Shown: in pieces, positions 10,004 through 21,647 of the stretch
Layout: every line of letters begins with the position of its first letter
How positions within the stretch are numbered: position 1 is the stretch's first letter
NCBI RefSeq assembly: GCF_003667705.1
Contig: NZ_CP033019.1
Span: 2,294,001-2,358,000 of the forward strand
Length of the DNA: 64,000 bases
From: Janthinobacterium agaricidamnosum
GTDB lineage: Bacteria > Pseudomonadota > Gammaproteobacteria > Burkholderiales > Burkholderiaceae_D
Direction of reading: 5' to 3'
The notes under the pieces: generated by a model
What the model was told of the DNA's origin: nothing
Database searches by the model: none
Seen by the model: the letters and a program-made list of their open reading frames with translations, nothing else
Program-made: the position numbers and the translations under genes

Positions 10004-10852
10004 CTAGTACTCGCGGCGGTTCGGCTTGATCTCTTGCAGGATCGTCGTGGAGATCTCTTCGATCGACTTGGTGGTCGAGGAAAGCCAGCGGATACCTTCG
10101 CGTTTCATCATTTTTTCCGCCTCGTTGACTTCGTAACGGCAGTTTTCAATTGCCGCATACTTGCTTCCAGCGCGTCTTTCGTTGCGTATTTCCGACAAAC
10201 GTTCGGGCGTAATGCTCAATCCGAAAATTTTATTCTTAAATTCCAGCAGGGCCGATGGCAGCTTGTCGCGCTCGAAATCGTCGGGAATCAGCGGATAATT
10301 GGCCGCCTTGATACCGTATTGCATGGCCAGATACAGGCTGGTCGGGGTCTTGCCAGAGCGCGAAACACCCACCAGAATGACATCGGCCGAGGACAGGTTC
10401 TTGTGCGACTGCCCATCGTCGTGCGCCAGCGAATAGTTGATCGCCTCGATGCGGTTCTTGTATTCCTCGCTGTCGACGATATTGTGCGAGCGTCCGATGG
10501 TGTGGGTCGACATCACGCCCAGCTCCTGCTCCAGCGGGGCCACAAAGGTCTGGATCAGGTCCATGTGCATGCCGCTGGACTTGCGGATCACGGCCGACAG
10601 GTCGTTCTTCACCAGGGTGGAGAAAATGATCGGGCGCTGGCCATCGGCGGCGAAGGCTTCGTTGATCTTGCGCGCCGCATCGTATGCCTTGTCCATGGTG
10701 TCGATGAAGGGCAGGCGGATCTGACGGAAGCGCAGGTCGAACTGCGTCAGCACCGAGTGGCCGAACGTCTCGGCGGTGATGCCGGTACCGTCGGAAACGA
10801 AGAAGACGGTGCGGGCCGCGGAGGGCAGAGGAGGGCGTGGTTCTTGTGTCAT
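10004..10852 (-). CDS. ppsR: PEP synthase regulatory protein (kinase/pyrophosphorylase PpsR, DUF299)
   Basis: PpsR is the bifunctional ADP-dependent kinase and pyrophosphorylase that switches PEP synthase off and on by threonine phosphorylation. The 282 residues from the ATG at 10852 include the family start [18 protein letters not shown], and the P-loop-like [15 protein letters not shown] near the middle. The frame is open to a TTG at 10867, but MTQEPRPP is the better start. It is divergent from ppsA, its target, across a 152-bp shared promoter region, which strongly supports the assignment. Confidence 0.93.
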   Translation of the reverse strand: MTQEPRPPLPSAARTVFFVSDGTGITAETFGHSVLTQFDLRFRQIRLPFIDTMDKAYDAARKINEAFAADGQRPIIFSTLVKNDLSAVIRKSSGMHMDLIQTFVAPLEQELGVMSTHTIGRSHNIVDSEEYKNRIEAINYSLAHDDGQSHKNLSSADVILVGVSRSGKTPTSLYLAMQYGIKAANYPLIPDDFERDKLPSALLEFKNKIFGLSITPERLSEIRNERRAGSKYAAIENCRYEVNEAEKMMKREGIRWLSSTTKSIEEISTTILQEIKPNRREY

Positions 10853-11004
10853 GGGTTTTCGGATCAAGATTGTGCGTCGTCAATTTGCGCCGCACAAGGT
10901 AAAATGGCTGCAACGGTATGATTGTGCTGCACGACGCCAAGAATAACAAGAAGACTGTCTGTGCGCCGCGCGTAAAGATTTCTATCATCAGTAAGGGTGT
11001 CATT

Positions 11005-13437
<2,433 letters not shown>

Positions 13438-13460
13438 GCTTCTTTATTGCCCCTTGAAAA

Positions 13461-13493
13461 CCCGCTGCCACTGACCTGGCAGCGGGTTTTTTT
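13461..13493 (+). terminator. Intrinsic terminator of ppsA
   Basis: A perfect 10-bp stem (CCCGCTGCCA / TGGCAGCGGG, 6-nt loop) is followed by seven T residues. It isolates ppsA from dps. Confidence 0.93.
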
Positions 13494-13583
13494 ATGCCTG
13501 CCATGCTGTGCACGGCAGTATCCGATGGGCTTGCGCCAGATCAGCTAAAATGATTCCACCAATACATTGAAACGGGAGTTTAC

Positions 13584-14081
13584 ATGGCAAGCAAGAAACC
13601 GAGCAAAGTGGCAAAGATCGATATCGGCATTTCCGAAGCGGACCGCGCGAAAATTGCGGAAGGCCTGTCCGGCCTGCTGGCCGACAGCTACACCTTGTAC
13701 CTGATGACCCATAATTTTCACTGGAACGTCAAGGGGCCGATGTTCAACACCCTGCACCTGATGTTCATGACGCAATACACGGAGCAGTGGGCCGCGCTGG
13801 ACTTGATCGCCGAGCGTATCCGCGCCCTCGGCTATCCGGCGCCGGGCACCTACAAGGAATTCGTCAAGCTCGCTTCGATCAAGGAAATCGACGGCGTGCC
13901 GCCGGCGCTGGACATGGTCAGCCACCTGGTGTCGGCACAGGAAGCGACAGCGCGCACGGCGCGCCGTTTGTTCCCGCTGCTCGAGAAAGCCAATGACCAG
14001 CCGACGGCCGATTTGATCACGCAGCGCCTCGATTTGCATGAGAAGACGGCGTGGATGTTGCGCAGCCTGCTCGAGGAATAA
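13584..14081 (+). CDS. dps: Dps-family DNA-binding ferritin
   Basis: Dps forms a dodecameric shell that oxidises and stores iron and protects DNA in starvation and oxidative stress. The 165-residue protein has a Lys-rich N-terminal tail (MASKKPSKVAK, likely DNA-binding) and the inter-subunit ferroxidase residues in THNFHWNVKGPMF and in ALDLIAERIRALG. A GGGAG ribosome site lies 5 bp before the ATG. It is monocistronic: a terminator precedes it and its 3' side holds hairpins. The upstream GCTAAAAT may be a -10 element, but no convincing -35 was seen. Confidence 0.95.
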   Translation: MASKKPSKVAKIDIGISEADRAKIAEGLSGLLADSYTLYLMTHNFHWNVKGPMFNTLHLMFMTQYTEQWAALDLIAERIRALGYPAPGTYKEFVKLASIKEIDGVPPALDMVSHLVSAQEATARTARRLFPLLEKANDQPTADLITQRLDLHEKTAWMLRSLLEE

Positions 14082-14194
14082 ACGCCGGGCCGGCGGCGCT
14101 AATTCGCCGCCGGCTATTGACGCCATCCGGAATTGCGTTAGACTGCTTGTATATAGGTGTTTGGCAAGAATAATATCAGGCAGTGCAGCGCATT

Positions 14195-14229
14195 AAACCC
14201 CGTCGCTTATATAGGCTGCGGGGTTTTTT
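14195..14229 (+). terminator. Terminator-like hairpin between dps and nfeD
   Basis: AAACCCCG (14195-14202) pairs with CGGGGTTT (14219-14226) across a 16-nt loop, and a T-rich run follows. A second GC-rich inverted repeat (GCCGGCGGCG / CGCCGCCGGC, about 14089-14114) lies just after the dps stop without a T-run. Either could end dps transcription. Confidence 0.6.
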
Positions 14230-14257
14230 ATTTTGGATTCACAAGGATGGAGGCATC

Positions 14258-14674
14258 ATGGCTGAATGGGTGGGCTGGTTTGTCGCGGCTGGCGCGGTAT
14301 TGATCCTGGAGCTGTTTACGGGCACGTTTTATCTGCTGATGATCGCCATCGGCGTCAGCGCCGGAGGATTGGTGGCGCTGGCGGGCGGAAATGGCAGCTG
14401 GCAGGCCCTGACGGCCGCTATTGTCGGCGTGGCGGCTACGCTGTTATTGCGGCGCAGCCGTTTTGGCAGGGCGGCGCGGCGCGATGCGGCGCAGGATCCG
14501 AATGTGAATCTCGATATCGGCCAAAGCGTGGCGGTCGCGCACTGGGTCGATGGTGCGGCGCGCGTCATGTATCGCGGCGCCTTGTGGGATGTGGAATTGA
14601 TTCCCGGCAGCGATACGCAGGCCGGTCATTACACCATACGTGCCGTGCGTGGCAGCCGTTTGATTGTTGGATAA
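14258..14674 (+). CDS. NfeD-like membrane protein
   Basis: This 138-residue protein has two to three N-terminal membrane helices (AGAVLILELFTGTFYLLMIAIGVSAGGLVAL and the following segment) and a C-terminal OB-fold-like domain (DIGQSVAVAHWVDGAARVMYRGALWDVEL), the layout of the short NfeD family. Such proteins partner SPFH/stomatin proteins in membrane microdomain organisation, and the next gene is indeed an SPFH protein 15 bp downstream. The ATG at 14258 was chosen for its strong ribosome site (AAGGATGGAGG); the frame is open upstream to 14183. Confidence 0.88.
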   Translation: MAEWVGWFVAAGAVLILELFTGTFYLLMIAIGVSAGGLVALAGGNGSWQALTAAIVGVAATLLLRRSRFGRAARRDAAQDPNVNLDIGQSVAVAHWVDGAARVMYRGALWDVELIPGSDTQAGHYTIRAVRGSRLIVG

Positions 14675-14689
14675 CCTGGAGAATAGATT

Positions 14690-15634
14690 ATGGAAGTAAG
14701 CATCGGAAGCGTGTCGCTGATCTTGTTATTGCTGGCGTTGGTATTTGTCTTCAAGACGGTCAATGTGGTGCCGCAGCAGCATGCCTGGGTGGTGGAACGC
14801 CTGGGCAAGTTCCATGCGGTATTGGGGCCTGGCCTGAATATTGTCGTGCCTTTTGTTGACCGCATCGCTTATAAGCATGTACTCAAGGAAATTCCACTCG
14901 ACGTGCCGCCTCAGGTGTGCATTACGCGTGACAATACGCAATTGCAGGTCGATGGCATTCTGTATTTCCAGATTACCGATGCGATGCGTGCTTCATATGG
15001 TTCGTCGAATTATATTGCCGCCATTACGCAATTGGCGCAAACGACCTTGCGATCGGTGATCGGTAAAATGGAACTCGACAAGACATTTGAAGAGCGCGAC
15101 CATATCAATACTGCCATCGTGAATGCCATCGATGAATCGGCGGCGAATTGGGGCGTCAAGGTATTGCGCTATGAAATCAAGGATTTGACGCCGCCCAAGG
15201 AAATCCTGCATGCGATGCAGGCGCAGATCACGGCCGAGCGCGAAAAGCGCGCGCTGATTGCCGCCTCGGAAGGACGCAAGCAGGAGCAGATCAATATCGC
15301 CAGCGGCGAGCGCGAAGCGAACATTGCCCGCTCCGAAGGCGAGAAGCAGGCATCGATCAACCGCGCCGAAGGTCAGGCCACAGCCATCGTTGCGCTGGCA
15401 CAGGCCAGTGCCGAGGCGCTGCGCCAGGTCGGCGCCGCCATCCGCGAGCCGGGCGGCGAAGATGCCGTCAACCTGAAAGTGGCCGAACAGTATGTGGGCG
15501 CCTTCGCGCAATTGGCGAAGACAAATAACTCGATTATCGTGCCGGCCAATCTGGGCGATATGAGTGGTTTGATCGCCGCGGCAATGCAGGTGGTCAAAAC
15601 CCAGAAGCCGAAAGGTGGCGTGGCGATTCCTTGA
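14690..15634 (+). CDS. SPFH/stomatin-family membrane protein (QmcA-like)
   Basis: The 314-residue protein has an N-terminal membrane helix (VSLILLLLALVFVFKTVNVV), then the SPFH/band 7 domain (VPQQHAWVVERLGKFHAVLGPGLNI, LDVPPQVCITRDNTQLQVDG, the DTQLRSVIG-like block seen as TTLRSVIGKMELDKTFEERD), and a long Ala/Glu/Arg-rich coiled coil (about residues 180-250). This matches the paraslipin/QmcA group, which oligomerises on the inner membrane and is linked with NfeD partners and FtsH-type quality control. It forms a two-gene operon with the NfeD-like gene. Confidence 0.9.
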   Translation: MEVSIGSVSLILLLLALVFVFKTVNVVPQQHAWVVERLGKFHAVLGPGLNIVVPFVDRIAYKHVLKEIPLDVPPQVCITRDNTQLQVDGILYFQITDAMRASYGSSNYIAAITQLAQTTLRSVIGKMELDKTFEERDHINTAIVNAIDESAANWGVKVLRYEIKDLTPPKEILHAMQAQITAEREKRALIAASEGRKQEQINIASGEREANIARSEGEKQASINRAEGQATAIVALAQASAEALRQVGAAIREPGGEDAVNLKVAEQYVGAFAQLAKTNNSIIVPANLGDMSGLIAAAMQVVKTQKPKGGVAIP

Positions 15635-15675
15635 TTGCCGGTGAATAGCAAACTCGTAGCAAGTTTTCGTCAATA

Positions 15676-15702
15676 CTGCCCGCCATATCGCGGGCAGTTT
15701 TC
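15676..15702 (+). terminator. Intrinsic terminator after the SPFH gene
   Basis: CTGCCCGC (15676-15683) and GCGGGCAG (15690-15697) form a perfect 8-bp stem with a 6-nt loop, followed by TTTTCATTT. Confidence 0.88.
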
Positions 15703-16187
15703 ATTTGCGCCACTGGAATATATGGCAGCAGCAGAGCTGGAGTATCAGCGTTGGAATCAGTAGCGCTGAGAATATTTTCTTTATGCTATGCTGTGCGCAC
15801 TTTCTGGGTTATATGTTGTCGTGCGACGCTTATCTTTTTGATTGAAGTGGAATCTGCTGCACCGATGTCCGCGATGGACGACGACGCGGGATTGGAGGCC
15901 GGTGCATGGTGGCCGATAGTATTGGCCCCGTGTATGTTTTGAATTGCAATTTTTAATTACTATAAATTGCAATGAAACAAAAAATACTGCAGAATAAATG
16001 TGACCGATGGCGCTGTATTGAATCGCCGCCGCACAAAATACAGGTACTGGCGCAGACGGTACACTGCGGTGTCCGTCCCCTTGATTGAAGACTTGCATCG
16101 CCTGAAAGCCGGGAAGTGGGGTTTTTGGGAAAAGAATTGTAAAAAACAATCAAATCTTCAGAAAAAATCACCTCAATCGCGTTACAA
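15703..16187. other. Gene-free AT-richer stretch upstream of the H-NS-like gene
   Basis: About 480 bp with no ORF that has a plausible ribosome site or recognisable product. It becomes markedly AT-rich towards the H-NS-like gene (long A-runs around 15950-15990 and 16135-16170). Such curved A-tract DNA is the kind of site that H-NS proteins bind, so autoregulation is a reasonable inference but not shown. Confidence 0.5.
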
Positions 16188-16217
16188 TTGGATAGAATTT
16201 AACTGTTCAGTTATATT
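16188..16217 (+). promoter_or_regulatory. Possible promoter of the H-NS-like gene
   Basis: TTGGAT (16188-16193) and TATATT (16212-16217) are spaced by 18 bp and would start transcription about 20 bp before the ATG. Both hexamers deviate from consensus, so this is tentative. Confidence 0.3.
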
Positions 16218-16241
16218 TTTCAACTCACACAAGGAAATATC

Positions 16242-16550
16242 ATGGATCTGTCCAGCTTATCCCTGTCCGAACTGCGCACCTTGCAGGACGACATCAAGAA
16301 GCAAATGAAAAAACGCGAACAAGACGATCTGTCCAAAGCGCGTGAACAAATCCTGGCGATCGCACAGAGCGTCGGCGTTTCCGTAAAAGATCTGGTTGGT
16401 ACGGGTATCCGCGCTAAAACCGGCACGGTTGCAGTACGCTATCGCAATCCGGATGATGCGACGCAGCAATGGACTGGCCGTGGCCGTCAACCGAAATGGG
16501 TCAAAGAGTGGACCGATTCGGGCAAGTCGCGTGACCTGCTGAAGGTGTAA
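16242..16550 (+). CDS. H-NS-family nucleoid-associated protein
   Basis: The 102 residues show an N-terminal helical dimerisation region (LSELRTLQDDIKKQMKKREQD) and the C-terminal AT-hook-like DNA-binding segment VRYRNPDDATQQWTGRGRQP, the conserved core of betaproteobacterial H-NS/MvaT-like proteins (H-NS histone family). It would bind AT-rich, often foreign, DNA and silence it; the AT-rich cdi graveyard in this window is an obvious type of target. Ribosome site AAGGA precedes the ATG by 6 bp. Oxalobacteraceae usually carry several paralogues, so it is not necessarily the main H-NS. Confidence 0.9.
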   Translation: MDLSSLSLSELRTLQDDIKKQMKKREQDDLSKAREQILAIAQSVGVSVKDLVGTGIRAKTGTVAVRYRNPDDATQQWTGRGRQPKWVKEWTDSGKSRDLLKV

Positions 16551-16568
16551 TGTAATACGCCATTCATT

Positions 16569-16642
16569 CGGATGCTTGTCCTGAGCGGTAATACAGGTGT
16601 ACAAGGCAGCATGCAAGCATCCGGAACTTTCCTCGTTTTTTG
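16569..16642 (+). terminator. Possible terminator of the H-NS-like gene
   Basis: CGGATGCTTG (16569-16578) and CAAGCATCCG (16614-16623) pair perfectly over a 35-nt loop, and a T-run (TCGTTTTTTG) follows about 10 nt later. The rest of the 305-bp gap to smpB shows no gene. Confidence 0.35.
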
Positions 16643-16789
16643 TCTTTGGCCAGGCAGGCAGAGTTGATGTCCTTCGCCGTATCTCCATGGCTTTTTCGCC
16701 AATACCGCTTTATTTCCCGCCTTACCTCTTTCTTTTCCCTGCTTTATTCCGTCGCGCTGAGTTTTTCCCGCTTGCCGCAGGCAATCGGC

Positions 16790-16816
16790 AAAATAAAACC
16801 CGGCATATAGCCGGGC
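16790..16816 (-). terminator. Intrinsic terminator of smpB
   Basis: Read on the minus strand, GCCCGGC and GCCGGG flank a 5-nt loop and are followed by TTTTATTTT, 40 bp after the smpB stop. Confidence 0.85.
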
Positions 16817-16855
16817 TTGTTGGTATTGGCGCAGCACGCTGCGCGCGGTGCCGGA

Positions 16856-17305
16856 TCAGCGGCGGTGCGATTTCATGGCCGCTTGCACTTCGCGCGCGCC
16901 ATCGCGGTCGCGTTCCGCAGCGCGTTTGTCGTGCTGTTTCTTGCCCTTGGCCAGGCCGATCTCGCATTTCACGCGGCCGCCCTTGTAGTGCAGGTTGAGC
17001 GGCACCAGGGTATAGCCGGAGCGTTCCACCTTGCCGATCAGTTTATCCATTTCAGCGCGGTGCAGCAGCAGCTTGCGCGTGCGTACGGCTTCCGGGTGGA
17101 TATGGGTGGAGGCGGTCGGCAGGGCGCTGATATGCGCGCCGAACAGGAAGAGTTCATCGCCGCGGACGACGACGTAGGCTTCCTTGATTTGTACGCGGGC
17201 GTCGCGGATGGCTTTGACTTCCCAGCCTTCCAGCACGATGCCCGCTTCGTAGCGATCCTCGATAAAGTAGTCGTGGAAGGCTTTTCTGTTGTCTGCTATG
17301 GTCAT
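16856..17305 (-). CDS. smpB: SsrA-binding protein SmpB
   Basis: SmpB binds tmRNA and takes it to stalled ribosomes for trans-translation. The 149 residues contain the family blocks [47 protein letters not shown], the [13 protein letters not shown] block, and the basic C-terminal tail ([16 protein letters not shown]) that inserts into the decoding centre. It is divergent from ratA across 93 bp, a common betaproteobacterial layout. The tmRNA gene itself is not in this window. Confidence 0.97.
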   Translation of the reverse strand: MTIADNRKAFHDYFIEDRYEAGIVLEGWEVKAIRDARVQIKEAYVVVRGDELFLFGAHISALPTASTHIHPEAVRTRKLLLHRAEMDKLIGKVERSGYTLVPLNLHYKGGRVKCEIGLAKGKKQHDKRAAERDRDGAREVQAAMKSHRR

Positions 17306-17398
17306 GAGATGGTAAATGTGCGCGGGTCGGTTAAACTACTGTCTCGCGCAAGCGCGATAAAATCAAATGTATCCAACATCATAGCAAATGGTTCTTCA

Positions 17399-17830
17399 AT
17401 GGCAGTAGTACATAAATCAGTTTTTCTCGGCTATAGCGCCGAACAAATGTTCGCGCTGGTGGCGGCGGTGGAAGATTATCCCAAATTCCTGCCCTGGTGC
17501 GGCGCGGTCGAGATTCGCGAGCGGGGCGAGAACACGGTCGTCGCCAGCGTGGGCATACATTACCACGGCGTGCGCCAAAGCTTCACCACGTCCAACGAGA
17601 ACGTGCCGCCGACGTCCATCAAGATGAAGCTGGTGGACGGTCCTTTCAAGACCCTCGACGGCGTGTGGACCTTCAAGGCCCTGCGCGAAGACGCCTGCAA
17701 GATCGAACTGGACCTGCACTACGAGTTTTCCAGCCGCGTACTGGAACAGATCATCGGCCCCGTCTTCGGCATGATTGCCAACAGCATGGTCGATTCCTTC
17801 TGCAAGCGCGCGGAGACCGTGTATGGCTGA
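17399..17830 (+). CDS. ratA: Ribosome-associated toxin RatA family protein (START/coenzyme Q-binding fold)
   Basis: The 143 residues from the ATG at 17399 are a START/polyketide cyclase-like fold (AEQMFALVAAVEDYPKFLPWC, GPFKTLDGVWTFKAL, FEFSSRVLE-type block seen as YEFSSRVLEQIIGPVFG, then a C-terminal helix). In E. coli RatA interferes with 70S assembly; the family is also related to Coq10, so the native role here may be ubiquinone binding. The frame is open far upstream through the smpB antisense, but similarity starts at MAVVHKSV. It overlaps rnfH by 8 bp. Confidence 0.9.
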   Translation: MAVVHKSVFLGYSAEQMFALVAAVEDYPKFLPWCGAVEIRERGENTVVASVGIHYHGVRQSFTTSNENVPPTSIKMKLVDGPFKTLDGVWTFKALREDACKIELDLHYEFSSRVLEQIIGPVFGMIANSMVDSFCKRAETVYG

Positions 17831-18119
17831 GACCAGCATGCAGGTGCAAGTGTGTCACGCGCTGCCGGACAGCAGCTTTTTGCGCACCTTGACGGTGCCT
17901 GCCGGCACCACCATCGGGCAGGCGGTGGCGCTGAGCGGCTTGCTGCAGGAAATGCCCGGCATCGACCTGGCCGTGAACATGGTCGGCATCTATGGCAAAA
18001 AGAAGCCGCTCGATACCGTATTGCACGAGCATGACCGCGTGGAAGTGTACCGCCCCTTGCAGGCGGACCCGAAAGAGGCGCGCCGGCGCAGGGCCAGCGG
18101 CAAGCCTGCGAAGGGCTGA
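17823..18119 (+). CDS. rnfH: RnfH family ubiquitin-like protein
   Basis: This 98-residue protein has a beta-grasp fold (MQVQVCHALPDSSFLRTLTV, GTTIGQAVALSGLL, VNMVGIYGKKKPLDTVLHEH, DRVEVYRPLQADPKEARRRR), the full RnfH/UPF0125 signature, and a basic tail. It is routinely paired with ratA, here overlapping it by 8 bp. The biochemical role is not established. Confidence 0.93.
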   Translation: MAETSMQVQVCHALPDSSFLRTLTVPAGTTIGQAVALSGLLQEMPGIDLAVNMVGIYGKKKPLDTVLHEHDRVEVYRPLQADPKEARRRRASGKPAKG

Positions 18120-18211
18120 GCGGGCAGGGCGGCCGCTGCCTGGCGAGCGCCATTTTTTGCTATTTTCAAATATCTTTTCTATGCTGCAAGGACGGAGGGC
18201 GCTTTTTTCTG

Positions 18212-19704
<1,493 letters not shown>

Positions 19705-19722
19705 GCGGTAACGAAAGTCCAG

Positions 19723-19746
19723 ACCGGCGCCCAGTGCGCCGGTTTT
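19723..19746 (+). terminator. Hairpin between guaB and guaA
   Basis: ACCGGCGC (19723-19730) and GCGCCGGT (19736-19743) form a perfect 8-bp stem with a 5-nt loop, followed by only four T. It may attenuate rather than fully end guaB transcription before guaA. Confidence 0.6.
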
Positions 19747-19774
19747 GCAATTGACCCTGAATAAAGCTCCGACC

Positions 19775-21385
19775 ATGCATTCTAAAATCCTCATTCTCGA
19801 TTTCGGTTCCCAAGTCACCCAGTTGATCGCCCGCCGCGTGCGCGATTCCGGCGTGTTTTCCGAAGTCTTCCCGTATGACGTCAGCGACGAATTCGTGCGC
19901 AACTATGGCGCCGCCGGCGTGATCCTGTCGGGCAGCCATAATTCCACGCTGGACGGCGATTCGCCGCGCGCGCCGCAAGCCGTGTTCGAGCTGGGCGTGC
20001 CCGTGCTGGGCATCTGCTACGGCATGCAAACCATGGCGGCCCAATTGGGCGGCAAGGTGGAAAACGGCCTGGTACGCGAATTCGGCTACGCCGAAGTGCG
20101 CGCCCGCAGCCATACCAAGCTGCTCAACGGTATTGCCGACTTCGTCACCGACGAAGGCCACGGCATGCTGAAAGTGTGGATGAGCCATGGCGACAAGGTG
20201 CTGGAAATGCCGCCAGGCTTCAAACTGATGGGCAACACCCCAAGCTGCCCGATCGCCGCCATGGCCGATGAAGAGCGCCAGTTCTACGGTGTGCAGTTCC
20301 ACCCGGAAGTAACGCACACGGTGCAGGGCAAGGCCATGATCGGCCGTTTCGTGCATGAAATCTGCGGCTGCAAGTCGGACTGGAACATGCCTGACTACAT
20401 CAGCGAAGCGGTGGAAAAGATCCGCGCGCAAGTGGGCACCGATGACGTCATCCTGGGCTTGTCCGGCGGCGTCGATTCGTCCGTGGCCGCTGCCCTGATC
20501 CACCGCGCCATCGGCGACCAGCTGACCTGCGTCTTCGTCGACCACGGCCTGCTGCGCCTGGACGAAGGCAAGATGGTGATGGACATGTTCGCCAAGAACC
20601 TGGGCGTGAAAGTCATCCGCGTCGATGCGGAAGACCAGTTCATGGGCCACCTGGCCGGCGTCACCGACCCCGAGCAAAAGCGCAAGATCATCGGCCGCGA
20701 GTTCGTCGAAGTGTTCCAGGTCGAATCGGGCAAGCTTGTCAACGCCAAATGGCTGGCGCAAGGCACGATCTACCCGGACGTGATCGAATCGGCCGGCAAA
20801 GGCAAGAAGGGCCAGACCATCAAGAGCCACCACAACGTGGGCGGCTTGCCGGACACCATGAAGCTCAAGCTCCTCGAACCCCTGCGCGAACTGTTCAAGG
20901 ACGAAGTGCGCAAACTGGGCGTGGCCCTGGGCTTGCCGCATGACATGGTCTACCGCCACCCGTTCCCGGGTCCGGGCCTGGGCGTGCGCATCCTCGGCGA
21001 AGTCAAGAAAGACTACGCCGACCTGCTGCGCCGCGCCGACGCCATCTTCATCGAAGAACTGCGCAATACGCCGTATGAACCGGTGGTGGTGCCTGGCTTC
21101 GACCAGGATAGCGTGCCGACCAACTGGTACGAAGCGACGAGCCAGGCTTTTGCCGTCTTCCTGCCCGTCAAATCGGTGGGCGTGATGGGCGATGGCCGCA
21201 CCTACGAATACGTGGTGGCACTGCGCGCCGTGCAGACACAGGACTTCATGACGGCTCACTGGGCACACCTGCCGCACAGTCTGCTGGGCAAGGTCTCGAA
21301 CCGCATCATCAATGAAGTGCGCGGCATCAACCGCGTCGTCTACGATATTTCGGGCAAGCCGCCGGCGACCATTGAGTGGGAGTGA
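19775..21385 (+). CDS. guaA: GMP synthase (glutamine-hydrolysing)
   Basis: GuaA aminates XMP to GMP. The 536 residues from ATG 19775 show the class I glutamine amidotransferase domain ([20 protein letters not shown], nucleophile Cys in [10 protein letters not shown], His-Glu in [11 protein letters not shown]), the ATP pyrophosphatase P-loop [16 protein letters not shown], and the C-terminal dimerisation domain ([15 protein letters not shown], ending [10 protein letters not shown]). The frame is open 10 codons upstream, but [11 protein letters not shown] is the family start. Confidence 0.98.
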   Translation: MHSKILILDFGSQVTQLIARRVRDSGVFSEVFPYDVSDEFVRNYGAAGVILSGSHNSTLDGDSPRAPQAVFELGVPVLGICYGMQTMAAQLGGKVENGLVREFGYAEVRARSHTKLLNGIADFVTDEGHGMLKVWMSHGDKVLEMPPGFKLMGNTPSCPIAAMADEERQFYGVQFHPEVTHTVQGKAMIGRFVHEICGCKSDWNMPDYISEAVEKIRAQVGTDDVILGLSGGVDSSVAAALIHRAIGDQLTCVFVDHGLLRLDEGKMVMDMFAKNLGVKVIRVDAEDQFMGHLAGVTDPEQKRKIIGREFVEVFQVESGKLVNAKWLAQGTIYPDVIESAGKGKKGQTIKSHHNVGGLPDTMKLKLLEPLRELFKDEVRKLGVALGLPHDMVYRHPFPGPGLGVRILGEVKKDYADLLRRADAIFIEELRNTPYEPVVVPGFDQDSVPTNWYEATSQAFAVFLPVKSVGVMGDGRTYEYVVALRAVQTQDFMTAHWAHLPHSLLGKVSNRIINEVRGINRVVYDISGKPPATIEWE

Positions 21386-21431
21386 GTTCCCATAAAGAAA
21401 CTTTGCATTTCCGAATAAAGCGAGTAAGCCA

Positions 21432-21461
21432 AAGCCCTGTTTTTACAGGGCTTTTTTTTTT
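21432..21461 (+). terminator. Intrinsic terminator of guaA
   Basis: AAGCCCTGT (21432-21440) and ACAGGGCTT (21445-21453) form a perfect 9-bp stem with a 4-nt loop and a run of about 10 T. It separates the purine genes from the cdi operon. Confidence 0.95.
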
Positions 21462-21586
21462 ATACATCAATGCCGGACGCCATTGCCTGCTGTGCCGCCG
21501 CCGGGCCGCGCGGGGTTTTACTAGTGGTAATTGGATAGTTGAAAGACAGTTACCAAACAGGTAAAGTTCTCAAGAAATAAATAAAG

Positions 21587-21615
21587 TTGCCCCATAGAAA
21601 TAATTAATTTATAAT
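21587..21615 (+). promoter_or_regulatory. Likely sigma-70 promoter of the cdi operon
   Basis: TTGCCC (21587-21592) and a perfect TATAAT (21610-21615) are spaced by exactly 17 bp in an AT-rich stretch, with a predicted start about 25 bp before the cdiB ATG. The surrounding A/T-rich DNA (21565-21640) stands out from the GC-rich flanks and could be an H-NS site. Confidence 0.65.
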
Positions 21616-21647
21616 TTCCTTACGTAAATAATTACTTAAGGCAACAT

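Noticed and set aside
15751..16308. Short frames of 60-120 codons upstream of the H-NS-like gene
   Set aside because: No ribosome site, no conserved-looking sequence and unlike composition; treated as non-coding.
16817..17398. Upstream extension of the ratA frame
   Set aside because: It lies antisense to smpB and shows no similarity to the RatA family, which begins at MAVVHKSV.
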